Source: Brasenia schreberi (lineage: Eukaryota > Streptophyta > Magnoliopsida > Nymphaeales > Cabombaceae). From it: 64,000 nt of DNA. Within the stretch, counting starts at the first letter, position 1; each line of letters starts with the position of its first letter. The stretch covers positions 32,199,501-32,263,500 of the forward strand of contig JAYKKT010000091.1 of assembly GCA_036023115.1 (NCBI GenBank), written 5' to 3'. Of this stretch, positions 1 to 9,803 are shown piece after piece. The notes under the pieces are model-generated. The model saw only the letters and a program-made list of their open reading frames with translations. It was not told the origin of the DNA and made no database searches. A program made the translations under genes and the position numbers.

Positions 1-1
1 T

Positions 2-950
2 GATGACATTATTGTTATAGGAGATGACCTTGAAGAAATATCAAAGTTAAAAAAGAGTCCATAAATTATTTGATATTAAGGATCTCGGCAGGCTTCACTA
101 CTTCTTGGGCATAGACGTTCTTTACTCTGACAAAGGTATCTACTTGACTCAACGAAAATACCTAATAGATCTTCTTGAAGAAATTCAAATGCTTGAATGT
201 AAACTTAGTGACATCCCAATGGAGGTAAACCAGAAATTTTTTAAAAGAGACAGTGAAGAGTTCAAAGACATCCATAAATATCAGAAGTTAGTGGGGAATC
301 TCATATATTTGACCATTACTCGACCGGACATTGCATATGCAGTTGGGATTGTGAGCAGATATATGCATTTACCAACCAAAAATCAGATGGATACAGTGTA
401 TAAAATTCTTCGATATCTCAAATCAACTTCAGGAATGGGCTTACTTTATTCGAAATCATCAAATCTGGACATTGAACTTTATTCTGATGCTGACTGGGCA
501 GGTTCTTATGATGACAGAAAGTCAACTACTGACTATGTTACTTTACTTGGGGGTAATATTATATCTTGGAAAAGCAAAAAACAGACAGTGGTGGCAAGAT
601 CTACGGCAGAAGCTGAATATAGAGCTATAGCACAAGCAATGTGTGAAGGAAAATGAATATCTTCATTGATTACTGAATTGGGTTATTCACTTAAACATCC
701 TATACCTTTATATTGTGATAGCAGTGCGGCAATTCAGATGGCATCTAATCCAGTATTTCATGAAAGGACCAAGCATATAGAAATTGACTGCCACTTCATC
801 AGAGAGAAGATATCTAGCAAAGAATTTCAGCCGAAATATGTTCATTCTATCAAACAGAGAGCTGATTTTTTAACTAAAGTTACTACCAGCAAACTATTAC
901 AGGAGACCTTATCCAAGTTGGGTGTCATCAACATTTTCCACCCAACTTGA
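2..950 (+). pseudogene. Copia reverse transcriptase C-terminus and RNase H, broken
   Basis: The text starts at the catalytic DD of the RT (DDIIVIGDD), shifts frame near position 57, then continues as DLGRLHYFLG, LIYLTITRPDIAYAVG and the RNase H hallmarks [24 protein letters not shown] and [11 protein letters not shown]. These are the usual motifs at the end of copia Pol. An in-frame TGA at 654-656 interrupts RNase H where most relatives have Trp (TGG). The protein ends about 8 bases before the purine-rich tract and 3' LTR. It would have copied and degraded the RNA template during retrotransposition; the frameshift and the stop make it non-functional. Confidence 0.9.
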
Positions 951-957
951 GGGAGAG

Positions 958-1345
958 TGTTAAGGGAAGTCATCGTGGCATGTAATGAGAGTTAAGTCAT
1001 GTAAAAGAATGTCCTGTCTTAGTCTAGTTTGTCTTTTTGAGTCCTATGGTATCTTAGAAATAGTTAGTACTTATTAGGGGTAGATTAGGAAATTAAGTAA
1101 GATAGGGTATTAATAGATGATTAGGGTTAGATAGAGACAAGTAAGAAAAAGTTGGGACGGCTGCTAAGGAAGGGCCAATTCTGGTCATGGATATCTAAAT
1201 AAAGATGATCTTTGTTTATAACAAAAGTGAATGTAGCTGGTGATTAGGTTTACAAGTATTCATATTTGTTTTAAAACTTTGATGAGGCATCCCTTCTCTA
1301 TTACTCGTTTTTGTTCTTTTGAGCATGTTAGAGGAACATTCAATC
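958..1345 (+). repeat. Probable 3' LTR of copia E0
   Basis: The sequence starts with TG directly after the purine tract GAGGGAGAG that follows the RNase H stop codon. This is the expected position of a 3' LTR. The end is not fixed because the partner LTR is outside the window. Confidence 0.6.
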
Positions 1346-2064
1346 CACCACAAAGTTTACAGAGAAAACCAAATCATATAAACAATGACGTTAGGATCAT
1401 TGATAAAGATAAATCATGAAGTAGTAGTAACACAATAAGCAAAGCACATATCAACACACAACATACTATTGCAGTCTTAGTGCGAGTACTGTATGTTTTG
1501 ATAGCATATTTGTGTTTCATTATCTTTTTTCCTATATTTCTTAACCGTCACTCTCTTCATATCTTAATTAGCTCTCTCTTAATTGTGTTGTTATACTTTA
1601 CAAAAGAGCAAAAATAAGGAAGCAGTACAGGAAAAAGAAAGGTTTACATAATCTTGGTAAACCTGAAACTGAAAGAACTATTTAACAAATGCAAGAGTAA
1701 GCGGATAGAAGGCACGGTAGCACTTAACTTTTTCTTCTGGTTTCAGTAGGGGTCTCAGATCATCCTTCGAACAACTGATATCTTTAAAATAAAAGCAACT
1801 GACCAAATTGTTGAATCCGATATAAACTTAGCATGTAAGGGAAAACTGTTCCTGAAGGTTGAGTACTGCACATTTTACTTCCATTCAGCTATTTTCACGA
1901 TTTGGCTAGTTGTTGACTTGTTTCTGCTACAAAAACCATAGCAGACTATATATGGACCTCAGCACAACCCTTTGTCATTACGTCTCTCACAACAAGGTGG
2001 CACTACCGTTATCAGTTATTGTTAAAAGAATCAAAGATTTAACTGATGATAACCTGAACCAAAA
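1346..2064. other. No gene recognised
   Basis: AT-rich sequence with no convincing coding region, repeat or element boundary that I can see. Confidence 0.5.
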
Positions 2065-2182
2065 GAGGAAGGAGGAAGACGCTGGTTGAATCGCGTGCGG
2101 GCAGGAGGAAGGAGGAAGACGCTGGCTGAATCGCGTGCGGGCAGGAGGAAGGAGGAAGACGCTGGCTGAATCGCGTGCGGGT
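2065..2182 (+). repeat. Minisatellite, 40-bp unit, three copies
   Basis: A GC-rich unit containing GGAGGAAGACGCTGG and TGAATCGCGTGCGGG recurs every 40 bases (anchor GGAGGAAGAC at 2071, 2111 and 2151). Copies two and three are almost identical and copy one differs at a few positions. All three reading frames across it are short and repetitive, so it is not treated as coding. Confidence 0.9.
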
Positions 2183-2243
2183 AAGGCACATTTTATACTC
2201 ATGACCTAAAAAAAACAGACGAAAATATGCCCGACACATTGAC

Positions 2244-2392
2244 CGCACCCAGGTTTATGTCTCGACACGTTGATCGTGTCGCAGTTACACGATACCGTGT
2301 CGATGCCGCACCGACACGGTGTCGGTGTCGTTGTCGATGCCGCACCGACACGGTGTCGGTGTCGTTGTCGCACCCGTGTCGGCCCAGACACT
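2244..2392. repeat. GTGTCG-rich palindromic tract
   Basis: The tract is built from GTGTCG and CGACAC words and is far richer in GC than its surroundings. A 34-bp unit is repeated in tandem (2301-2334 and 2335-2368). Each copy contains the inverted repeat ACCGACAC-G-GTGTCGGT. It lies immediately upstream of an RTE 3' fragment. It may be the end of a non-autonomous element, because a similar GATACG-word tract forms the ends of the TIR element at 54624-55321. Confidence 0.75.
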
Positions 2393-2420
2393 TCACCTCC
2401 TAGAGGTGTATGTGTGACAT

Positions 2421-2577
2421 AGGAGGACGACTACAAAAGTGTTGGAAAGAAACAATAAAGAATGATCTAGCTTATTGTGAGTTAACTGCTAACATGGCAC
2501 ATGATAGGGATCTGTGAAAATAAAGAATCCATGTACCCCATGTAGTATCGGAAAAGGCTTAGTTGTTGCTGTTGTTG
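2421..2577 (+). mobile_element. RTE-type LINE, 5'-truncated 3' end
   Basis: The sequence matches the last part of the RTE copy at 6590-9785: the end of the C-terminal coding region (KCWKETIKNDL, ELTANMAHD), the ATGTAGCCGACC-like 3' UTR and a tail of GTTGTTGCTGTTGTTGT. Only about 155 bp remain, as expected of incomplete reverse transcription at integration. I did not find a confident target-site duplication. Confidence 0.85.
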
Positions 2578-2843
2578 TGTCAAAGAAATGTAAAAATATT
2601 AGAAAAGTATGTCTTGAAATGTAAAGAACGAAAACAAAAATTTCTTGAAAGTTATGCAATAGTATCTGGATAATCTTTATGAGATCAAAATTCAGACTAT
2701 ATCTTGTCGATCTTGTGATAGTTTATTGCTATTCTCTCAAACTTGAATAACCAAAACTTTATGAAATCGTGTGAAGATTAGAGACACATTGCAGTGGCAG
2801 TATCCAGGAAAGTCTGTAACTTAGTAGTTGCCTTCTGTGCCAG

Positions 2844-3240
2844 GTTCCTTGTAGACAGGGTCCCCATTAGAATCTACAGAAACACAGATAGCACCAAAGA
2901 CGTTTTCCCAAATGGTAAGCGAATGTACATGTTTTCAAGCATTTGGAATGCTGACGATTGGGTGACGAGGGGTGGACTCGAGAAGACTGATTGGAAGAAT
3001 GCACCATTTGTCTCTGCTTATAAGGATTTCCCTGTCGAGGCATGTCAATGGGAGGATCCTTATCCTTCATGCGTTTCGACTACGATGCAGAATTGGTGGG
3101 ATCAATATGATGCTTGGATTCTCTCAGATGCACAGCACGTGGATTTCAGCTGGGTAGGAAGAAACTTGGTTATATATTATTATTGCAAAGACTACTCCAG
3201 GTATCCCAAGCTGCCTGTGGAGTGCAGTGTTCCTGCATGA
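2844..3240 (+). CDS. Xyloglucan endotransglucosylase/hydrolase, terminal exon
   Basis: XTH enzymes cut and rejoin xyloglucan in the cell wall. This exon carries the C-terminal third: FLVDRVPIRIYRN, the family signature SSIWNADDWVTRGG, TDWKNAPF, then the XET C-terminal domain with Cys pairs (ACQWEDPYPSC, YYYCKD) and the usual ending RYPKLPVEC. It is open to a TGA at 3238. A pyrimidine-rich stretch and CAG at 2841-2843 make a plausible acceptor, matching the usual last-exon position of XTH genes. The catalytic exon with the DEIDFEFLG-type motif is not found upstream, where transposon sequence begins. Either the first exons lie left of the window across a transposon-filled intron, or this is an orphan fragment. 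One conserved Asp (DYC in relatives) is Tyr here. Confidence 0.85.
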
Positions 3241-3523
3241 GGTTAAATCTGGTTGAGGAATATGTAAGGTGATTACTGAAGAGCTCTATTCTTTGTATTC
3301 AATTTATGGGTTATTTATCTGTCCTTATATAAGTGAGGTTGCTGTTCTTTTTTCTAGCATGAGAGATCTAATGTTCAAATGTTAAGTAAAACTGAAATTT
3401 TTGAGTATATTTTCTCTCTCTCTGTTTTCATTTCATCTTCAGAAGCCACTAGTAAAGAAGTTTGTTTTCCATTGCCACTATTGTAATAATTTACAATAAC
3501 TAGATTGATACGTCAATGGGAGT
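3241..3523 (+). other. Probable 3' untranslated region of the XTH exon
   Basis: AT-rich, non-coding sequence between the XTH stop codon and the SINE. No clear poly(A) signal was singled out. Confidence 0.4.
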
Positions 3524-3718
3524 AAACTTCTTTGGTGAAGTGTGCCACCGGTATCTGGAAGTTCAAAGAGCCCCGAGTCCTGTTCAAGCCACTGGATTGG
3601 CCCGCTATGGGGGTAAATCTCTCCCATCCATGTTTCCTCCATTCACAAGGCTTGAACTTGTGACCTTTGCATAAGGAGGAAGTGCCGAACCACCTAGACC
3701 AACCAAGCTCTGTTGGTT
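3524..3718 (-). mobile_element. tRNA-derived SINE
   Basis: On the minus strand the element starts with a tRNA-like head: GAGCTTGGTTGGTCTAGGTGG (A-box-like) and, about 50 bases on, CACAAGTTCAAGCC (B-box-like). These are the internal RNA polymerase III promoter boxes of plant SINEs. It is flanked by a 9-bp target-site duplication, AATGGGAGT, at 3515-3523 and 3719-3727. Length is 195 bp, normal for plant SINEs. It has no coding capacity and would have moved using LINE enzymes in trans. Confidence 0.8.
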
Positions 3719-3727
3719 AATGGGAGT

Positions 3728-4690
3728 GCTTATTTGTTCAATGGATTTCGTTTCAAAACCATTGATGTTACTTAAAATGTGGTTGTAGCAAAGAGTTTCT
3801 TCTGCGGATTATGATACTAAGGGTGTATTTAAGTTGTGGTGATAGGCCCTTGGTACTAGAATTGCTGGTCGAAACCTACGAGTTTGTCTCCACAGTTTCA
3901 AGGAAATATGGTGTTGTGTTAGATTCACGAGTGAAGATGATGTTTGGGTTTTCATGAAGATATGATAGCAACATAAGAGAGGAGGGTTTAGGTTCTCATG
4001 CAAAGCTCACGAGTCCAGCCTCCTCTTGCTGGTTCAGACGTTTTTTTACACATTATGTGATCTCAGTATGTGGATCTATAGTTCTATGCTAGCGATGGGT
4101 TTTGATGCACAACAAAATTTTGTACTACAAGCACTAAAAATAGAACACACCCTAAACCACTCGCAAGGCGAAAGCCTGTTCATTTGTATGCTGATCGACA
4201 GAAGTTGGGAGCCTGACATTGGAAAGACTGTTGAATAGCAGTTTGGATACAATATTTAGATTCAAGTGCACCATACAATGGAACTCTCAGTTAGAAACAC
4301 CTTATTAAGCTTGGTATCTTCAATCTTTTTTCTAGTTAGGCAAGTTCCTTATATATATATATATATGCACGACTCACGGTCCACATAAATTACTTGGTAC
4401 AGGTGGCAACATACGGGTTGGTGCCTTATTCTTCAAATTATTCATGAAGTCGTGCGATATAACTAGATCAGACATGTGAACGTTATATTAGAAAGGTGCA
4501 TAACTTTCTGCTTTCGGCGTTCCCACTATGCACAAAGAATCCCTCCATAACTAAGGGCTCCTTTATTCTTCAGGCAATAAAGAAATCGAGCTGCACAACT
4601 GCTTGAATTACACGCATCACTCAGTTCCTCTTTTAGAGAATATGGATATTGTTTCCAAGAAATCACTGTGTACTTTAAGGCTAGGTCGTG
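3728..4690. other. No gene recognised
   Basis: Non-coding as far as I can see. It holds a short TA run near 4352-4366 and nothing else I can support. Confidence 0.5.
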
Positions 4691-4699
4691 TTTGAGATC

Positions 4700-4850
4700 C
4701 TGGGTTTGGGTTGCAATTATTTAGGGACTCTAATCATATTGTTTCTTTTAGGTACAATGGGGAGACCGAAGGCAGATGCATATAAGGGGTATTGAACTCG
4801 TGACCTGCAACTTGTGAATTGATCCCTTAGCCAGGGGAGCTATTGTTTAT
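4700..4850 (-). mobile_element. Second tRNA-derived SINE-like sequence
   Basis: On the minus strand, GCTCCCCTGGCTAAGGG is followed by GGTCACGAGTTCAATACC, which fits A and B boxes of a tRNA-like RNA polymerase III promoter. The body differs from the SINE at 3524-3718. Ends and target duplication were not resolved, so the limits are approximate. Confidence 0.55.
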
Positions 4851-5054
4851 TGTGCGGCCATCATCATAAGTTTTGGAACACCATTCATGCCCCTAATTCA
4901 TGGTTCGCTGATCACTTTGGAATGCCAAAAATCATCTCTTATACACTGTTTTAATGGTCTTCTATTTAGAAAAGAAGCAACTTTTCTATATGGCCCAAAC
5001 TTTGGTTTGGGCATCATTATATCCCAAACTGAACCTAAGTTGCAACCTAATAAC

Positions 5055-5476
5055 CTCAAGTTGTTGGTGGCCACTTTCAGCCCCAATAACAACCACCATG
5101 AAATGCGGGAAGAAGAGCTCTTTTTCCATATTTCATGAGTTACTTTTATAAAAGAAAAGATTTAGAGGAAAAACAAATTTTTTTGTTTTAAAAAGGATAC
5201 AAACACATCCCGGATAAACATAAAAATGACTTTAATGGAAAGCCCAGTGAGAAAAACACAAAAAGGAAAATGCCAAGTACTTATACAATGGAAAAAATGA
5301 ATATAGAGAGATATACACAATAACAAAAAGTCTCTTCCTCTTAAAACCCTATACGGGTAACCATGCACCTCCCTCCCCTTCTTCCTCTACCTCTTCTTCT
5401 TTTTCTTTCTTACAGGGGCTTGCTTCCTCAACATCATGAGGTTTGCTACAATTGGGTTGCATTACTTGCACCAACA
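5055..5476 (+). repeat. 5' LTR of copia E1
   Basis: It aligns with 13119-13543 and with the E2 LTRs (shared TTGGTGGCCACTTTC near the start and a CCTCCCTCCCCTTCTTCC pyrimidine block near the end). It ends CCAACA just before the primer-binding site. The first bases (CTCAAG) appear mutated from TGTAAG. Confidence 0.85.
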
Positions 5477-5492
5477 TTGATATCAGAGCGCT
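5477..5492 (+). other. Primer-binding site of E1
   Basis: TTGATATCAGAGCGC directly abuts the 5' LTR. It resembles the TGGTATCAGAGC complement of initiator tRNA-Met used by most plant copia elements, with one base changed. Confidence 0.8.
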
Positions 5493-6228
5493 TTTGCTCC
5501 CCGACTACTTAAGGTACGTAGTTCATATTGCAAAAAGAAGGAAATGAAAAATGATGTCGAAAAATTTCTGACATAAGGTTTTTTTATAAAAAATATAGAG
5601 AGAAAATGAAAAGAGATCAGAGAATCTCCCTATAATGGTTAATAGTTGTAAGCCACATCGGATGAGGCGACCTGAGGTAGGTTAAGGCTGACAGCCAGAA
5701 GCTGGCTCTGATGAGGCGACCTGATACAGGTCGCTATTGACAACCATAAGCGTCCCTACAGTAACGACTTGAGGCTGAGAATCAAGAAAGGAATTAGACA
5801 GAGAGCTAGACGGGATGAGAGAGAAAATAGAGAGATCGTCTCTTTCCCTCTCTATCTCAACATTCTAAAAAATAAAGAGAACTAAAATGAGAGAGATGAG
5901 ATGAGACTCTCTCAAGAACTGAGTACAAATGAGAGCGCAACGAAGAAGAAGAGATGATAGAGGGAACAGAGATAGAGATACTCTCTATCTCTCCTCAAGC
6001 TTAAAAAGCCTCGACGAAACCATGGTTAACAGAAACCATGGTTTTGCTAAAACCAGGGGCAAAGAAATTTCTCATGCTGGTGGTTTTTGAAAAAACGAAA
6101 TAAAAAACTGCCATCAACTGCGGTTTCAAGTAAACCGCCCGGGGACCCAATATGAAAAGATGACTCTGCTCCTAACAGTATTGGGATTTACAATCTGCCA
6201 TCCTATATAATTACAATCTAGCACAGAT
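5493..6228 (+). other. Leader of E1, first part
   Basis: Non-coding purine-rich leader. The phrase GATGAGGCGACCTGA occurs twice, near 5663 and 5710; the related E2 leader has the same arrangement. The copy of ACCATGGTT is also doubled near 6019-6044. Confidence 0.6.
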
Positions 6229-6237
6229 ATTGTATGT

Positions 6238-6454
6238 AAAAAAAAACTTTGCCCATGTTAGTGATCACCCTTGTATGACCGATCTCAGGCCCGGATAAAG
6301 GAGGAGGGTTGCGTTAGGCTTCTAACAACCAACGTAAAACTTTGTCAGACTTATCTATCATGGATTCTACAAATTATGATAGGCTTCGTGGAAACAAAGA
6401 ATCCATGTATCCAACCCTATCTAGTATGGGAAAAGGCTTACTTGTTGTTGTTGT
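6238..6454 (+). mobile_element. Mini-RTE: internally deleted RTE copy, about 217 bp
   Basis: The first roughly 140 bases match the 5' end of the RTE copy at 6590 (GCCCATGT, then GGATAAAGGAGGAGGGTTG). The sequence then jumps to the RTE 3' end (GGAAACAAAGAATCCATGTA, GTATGGGAAAAGGCTT) and ends in a TTG-repeat tail. About 3 kb of coding sequence is missing. Near-duplicate flanks ATTGTATGT (6229-6237) and ATTTTATGT (6455-6463) suggest that it was inserted in this form. It would need RTE enzymes in trans. Confidence 0.75.
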
Positions 6455-6977
6455 ATTTTATGTTAGAAGATAAAGATGACCCTGTCGGCTAAGAATATTA
6501 TAGTCTGTCATTGTGTAATTTATAAAAATATCTAGATATTTTAAAGTATAATGTTTGAAATATTCCTATACGTCTGAATGTATATATATAACTCCGCCCA
6601 TGTAAGGGATCACCCTTGCATTGCCGGTCCCAAGCCCGGATAAAGGAGGAGGGTTGTGTTAGGCTTCCGACAGCCAGCGTAAAACTTCGTCGGATTTCTA
6701 CAACATGGATTACAAAAATTATGAGCATTGCTTTGGGGCGTCCCCGCCTAGCGACGTGCTGCAGAGCCCGAATACAGTAAGAAGTAAGCAAGGGCTACTA
6801 CATTTTTGCCCGAATGTAGTGAATCAATTACAGAGAGGGTTCCCACATCATGGATGGGTGTGGGTAAAGAAGTTAGTCCCGCTACATTGCCGCCCGAATG
6901 TAATGAAAAATTTTCAGAGAGGGTCTCCGTATTTTGATTATGGACGGATGCGGGGGGTAAGGAAGCTAGTCCTAGAT

Positions 6978-8257
6978 AATAAGATTTGTATTGGTTCTTG
7001 GAATATCGGAACATTATCGGGTAAGCTAATGGAGGTGGTAGATACTATGATTCGGAGAAAGATTCATATTCTATGTTTACAAGAGACAAAATGGGTTGGA
7101 GAAAAAGCAAAGGAGATAGAGGATACAGGTTTTAAATTATGGTACTCAGGTAAATAAAAGGCCCGAAACGGAGTTGTATTATCATAAATAAAGATTTAAA
7201 GGAGAGTGTAGTAGACATACAACGATATGGTGACCGAATCATGACATTGAAATTAGTGTTAGGAGCAGAGGTTTTGAATATAGTTTGTGCTTATGCACCC
7301 CAAGTAGGACTAGAAGATAGTATAAAGACAGTTTTTTGGGAAGAGTTAGATAAGGTATTTCAAAAGATTCCACAAAGGGAGATGATTTGTTTAGGAGGAG
7401 ATTTAAATGGACATATCGGTAAAGAGGCATTAGGATATCAAGGGATTCATGGAAACTTTGGTTATGGGGATATAAACGAGGAAGGTAGGGAGATTTTAAA
7501 TTTTGCTATGTCATTTGATCTCTTTATAGTCAATACAATCTTCAAAAAAAGAGATGAACATTTAATTACTTATAAGAGTGGCTTATTACAAACACAAATT
7601 GATTACTTTATTTGTAGAAAAAAAGATAGAGCGTGTTGTAAAGATTGTAAGGTAATTCTAAGAGAAAGCTTAACCACCCAACATCGACTTTTAGTTATGG
7701 ATTTACAAATAAAAAAATGGACAAAGAAGAAAAGAGTGCATCGAGCTATTCAGACTAAATGGTGGAACCTCAAAAGCGAGAAAGAAGATATATTTAAACA
7801 GAAAGTCCTTCAAGGAGATGTTTGGAATTATGTTGGCACACCCTCTGATATGTGGAACAATATGGCTATACATATTAGGAAAGTGGCGAAAGATGTGTTA
7901 GGGGTATCTAAGGGAGGTGTACCAGCACAAAAAGAAGCTTGGTGGTGGAGTGAAGTAGTACAAAATAAAATCAAGGCAAAGAGGGCATGTTACAAATTAC
8001 ATTATGCTAAGAAAACTAATGAAACTTTAGAAGCTTATAAGAAAGGAAAGAAGGAAGCAAAAAAAGCCGTTAGTGAAGCAAAAGCTAAGATTTGGGAGGA
8101 CTTATATAAAAAACTCAACTTAAAAGAGGGTGAAAGAGATATTTTTAGGATAGCTAGGGCTAGAGATAAGAAAACTAAAGATCTTAATTATGTTAGATGC
8201 ATAAAAGACGAGGATGAAAAAATTCTAGTGGTAAATGATGATATAAGAAATAGATGA
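6978..8257 (+). pseudogene. RTE apurinic/apyrimidinic-type endonuclease region
   Basis: The endonuclease nicks target DNA to prime reverse transcription. Motifs appear in order: ICIGSWNIGTL (the metal-binding Asn), LCLQETKW (catalytic Glu), VCAYAPQ, GGDLNGH (Asp and Asn) and ITYKSG with QIDYFICRK. The first part ends at a TAA (7155) and the frame resumes after a shift, open from about 7241. The segment ends at a TGA (8255-8257) where the second RTE copy and the context suggest Trp. Beyond it the same frame continues into the RT. A Lys/Glu-rich linker (about 7960-8160) lies between the domains. Confidence 0.85.
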
Positions 8258-9760
8258 AAAAACTATTTTTATAATCTTTTTAATGAAAATAAAGATGTTA
8301 GTATTAGTTTAGGAGATTTAGCCAAGTCAGAAAAGTATATAAACCACAATTTCTACCGACGTATTCAAAAGAATGAAATCAAAGAGGCTCTTAAACATAT
8401 GAAGAGTGATAAATCGGTAGGACCAGATAATATTCCTATAGAAGTTTGGAAAATACTAGGAGAAATAGGAATCACTTGGCTCACAAGACTATTTAATGAA
8501 ATATGGAAAAAGCAAAAGATGCCCGAGGAATTTAGAGCAAGTACACTTATACCCGTATATAAGAACAAGGGAGACATTCAAAATTGTGTGAATTATCGAG
8601 GTATCAAGTTATTGAGTCATACTATGAAATTATGGGAAAGAATTATCGAACGTAGGTTAAGACAAGTATCAAGTGAACATTTTAGAGCAAAAAAGAAAGA
8701 TCTTCACATGATATTTATTGATCTAGAAAAAGCTTATGATAGGGTACCGAGGGAGGTTCTTTGGAGAACTTTGGAAAAAAGAGGTATCCCATTGACATAT
8801 ATTAACCTTATAAGAGACATGTACGATGGTGCAAAAACATGTGTGAGGACTCATGAAGGAACGACAGACTTCTTTGAAGTTAATATTGGGTTATATCAAG
8901 GATCAACTTTAAGTCCATACTTATTTATAATGGTGATGGATGAGTTAACAAAACATATTCAAGATGAAGTACCTTGGTGTATGTTATTTGCAGATGACAT
9001 TGTATTAGTGGAGGAGTCTAAGGAAAAAGTTAATAGAAAATTGGAACTATGGAGAGAAACATTAGAAAACAAAGGCCTCCGACTTAGTAGAACAAAGACA
9101 AAATATATGGAATGTAAGTTTGATCATTTGGCTACTTCAGAGGACATACAAATTAAAATTGGCACACATTGCATTCTCCAAAAGAAAAGTTTTAAATACC
9201 TAGGGTCAATTTTTCAAAGTGATGGAAGAATTGATGGAGATGTTACACATAGAATTAATGCTGGTTGGTTAAAATGGAGAGGAGCATTAGGTATTCTTTG
9301 TGATAAGAAGATACCATTAAAATTAAAACGTAATTATTATAGAGCAGCAATTAGGCCTGCCATGTTTTATGGTTCTGAGTGTTGGGCAGTTAATCATCAA
9401 CATGTACAAAAGATGTCTGTGACAGAAATGAAGATGTTGAGATAGATGAGTGGTCATATAAGAAAAGACCGTTTACATAATGAGGTTATTAGAAACAAAT
9501 TAGGAGTGACACAAATAGAGGATAAAATGAGAGAATATCGTTTAAGATGGTTTGGACATATAGAAAGAAGATCAAAAGAAGAACCTGTAAAAAGGTTAGA
9601 AAAACTAAATTTAGAAAGTATTAAGAGAGGTAGAGGACGACCACAAAAGTGTTGGAAAGAAACAATAAAGAATGATCTATCTTATTGGGAGTTAACTGCT
9701 AACATGGCACACGATTGGGATATGTGGAAACAAAGAATCCATGTAGCCGACCCCGTCTAG
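8258..9760 (+). pseudogene. RTE reverse transcriptase and C-terminal region
   Basis: This is the same frame as the endonuclease. RT motifs seen are [70 protein letters not shown], the catalytic [10 protein letters not shown] and [11 protein letters not shown]. The stretch TENQFGLM...KSTIEAIHLLRRLMK seen in the copy at 37569 is missing here (near 8675), an in-frame loss of about 28 residues that removes a conserved RT block. An in-frame TAG at 9443-9445 stands where relatives have Trp in LRWMSGH. The tail RLRWFGHIERR, GRPQKCWKETI and MWKQRIHVADPV is the usual RTE C-terminus. The enzyme is dead. Confidence 0.88.
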
Positions 9761-9803
9761 TATGGGAAAAGGCTTAGTTGTTGTTGTCTGAATGTATATA
9801 TAT

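Larger units (their letters stand above)
1..1345 (+). mobile_element. Ty1/copia retrotransposon E0, 3' part (enters from left edge)
   Basis: The left edge holds the end of a copia polyprotein followed by a purine-rich tract (about 949-957) and a sequence starting TGTTAAGG at 958, read as the start of the 3' LTR. Gag, protease and integrase would lie outside the window. The reading frame is interrupted, so this copy is dead. The polyprotein resembles that of minus-strand element E5 more than those of E1-E4. The right limit is uncertain: a CA that could close the LTR occurs near 1254 and near 1345, and no second LTR is visible for comparison. Confidence 0.85.
6590..9785 (+). mobile_element. Full-length RTE-clade non-LTR retrotransposon (LINE)
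   Basis: An 18-bp target-site duplication, GTCTGAATGTATATATAT, flanks it (6572-6589 and 9786-9803). It has a 5' UTR, one endonuclease plus reverse transcriptase ORF, no gag-like ORF1, and a 3' tail of TTG repeats, which together fit the RTE clade. It sits inside the E1 leader: the sequence on either side is continuous with the uninterrupted E2 leader near 16200-16330. The ORF is interrupted, so the copy is inactive, but it is the best preserved of the five RTE copies here. Confidence 0.92.

Noticed and set aside
2867..3157. Open frames overlapping the XTH exon on either strand
   Set aside because: They are shadows of the XTH frame and have no family motifs.
3524..3718. A tRNA gene on the minus strand
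   Set aside because: A and B box words are present but no cloverleaf can be completed, and the target duplication shows a SINE.
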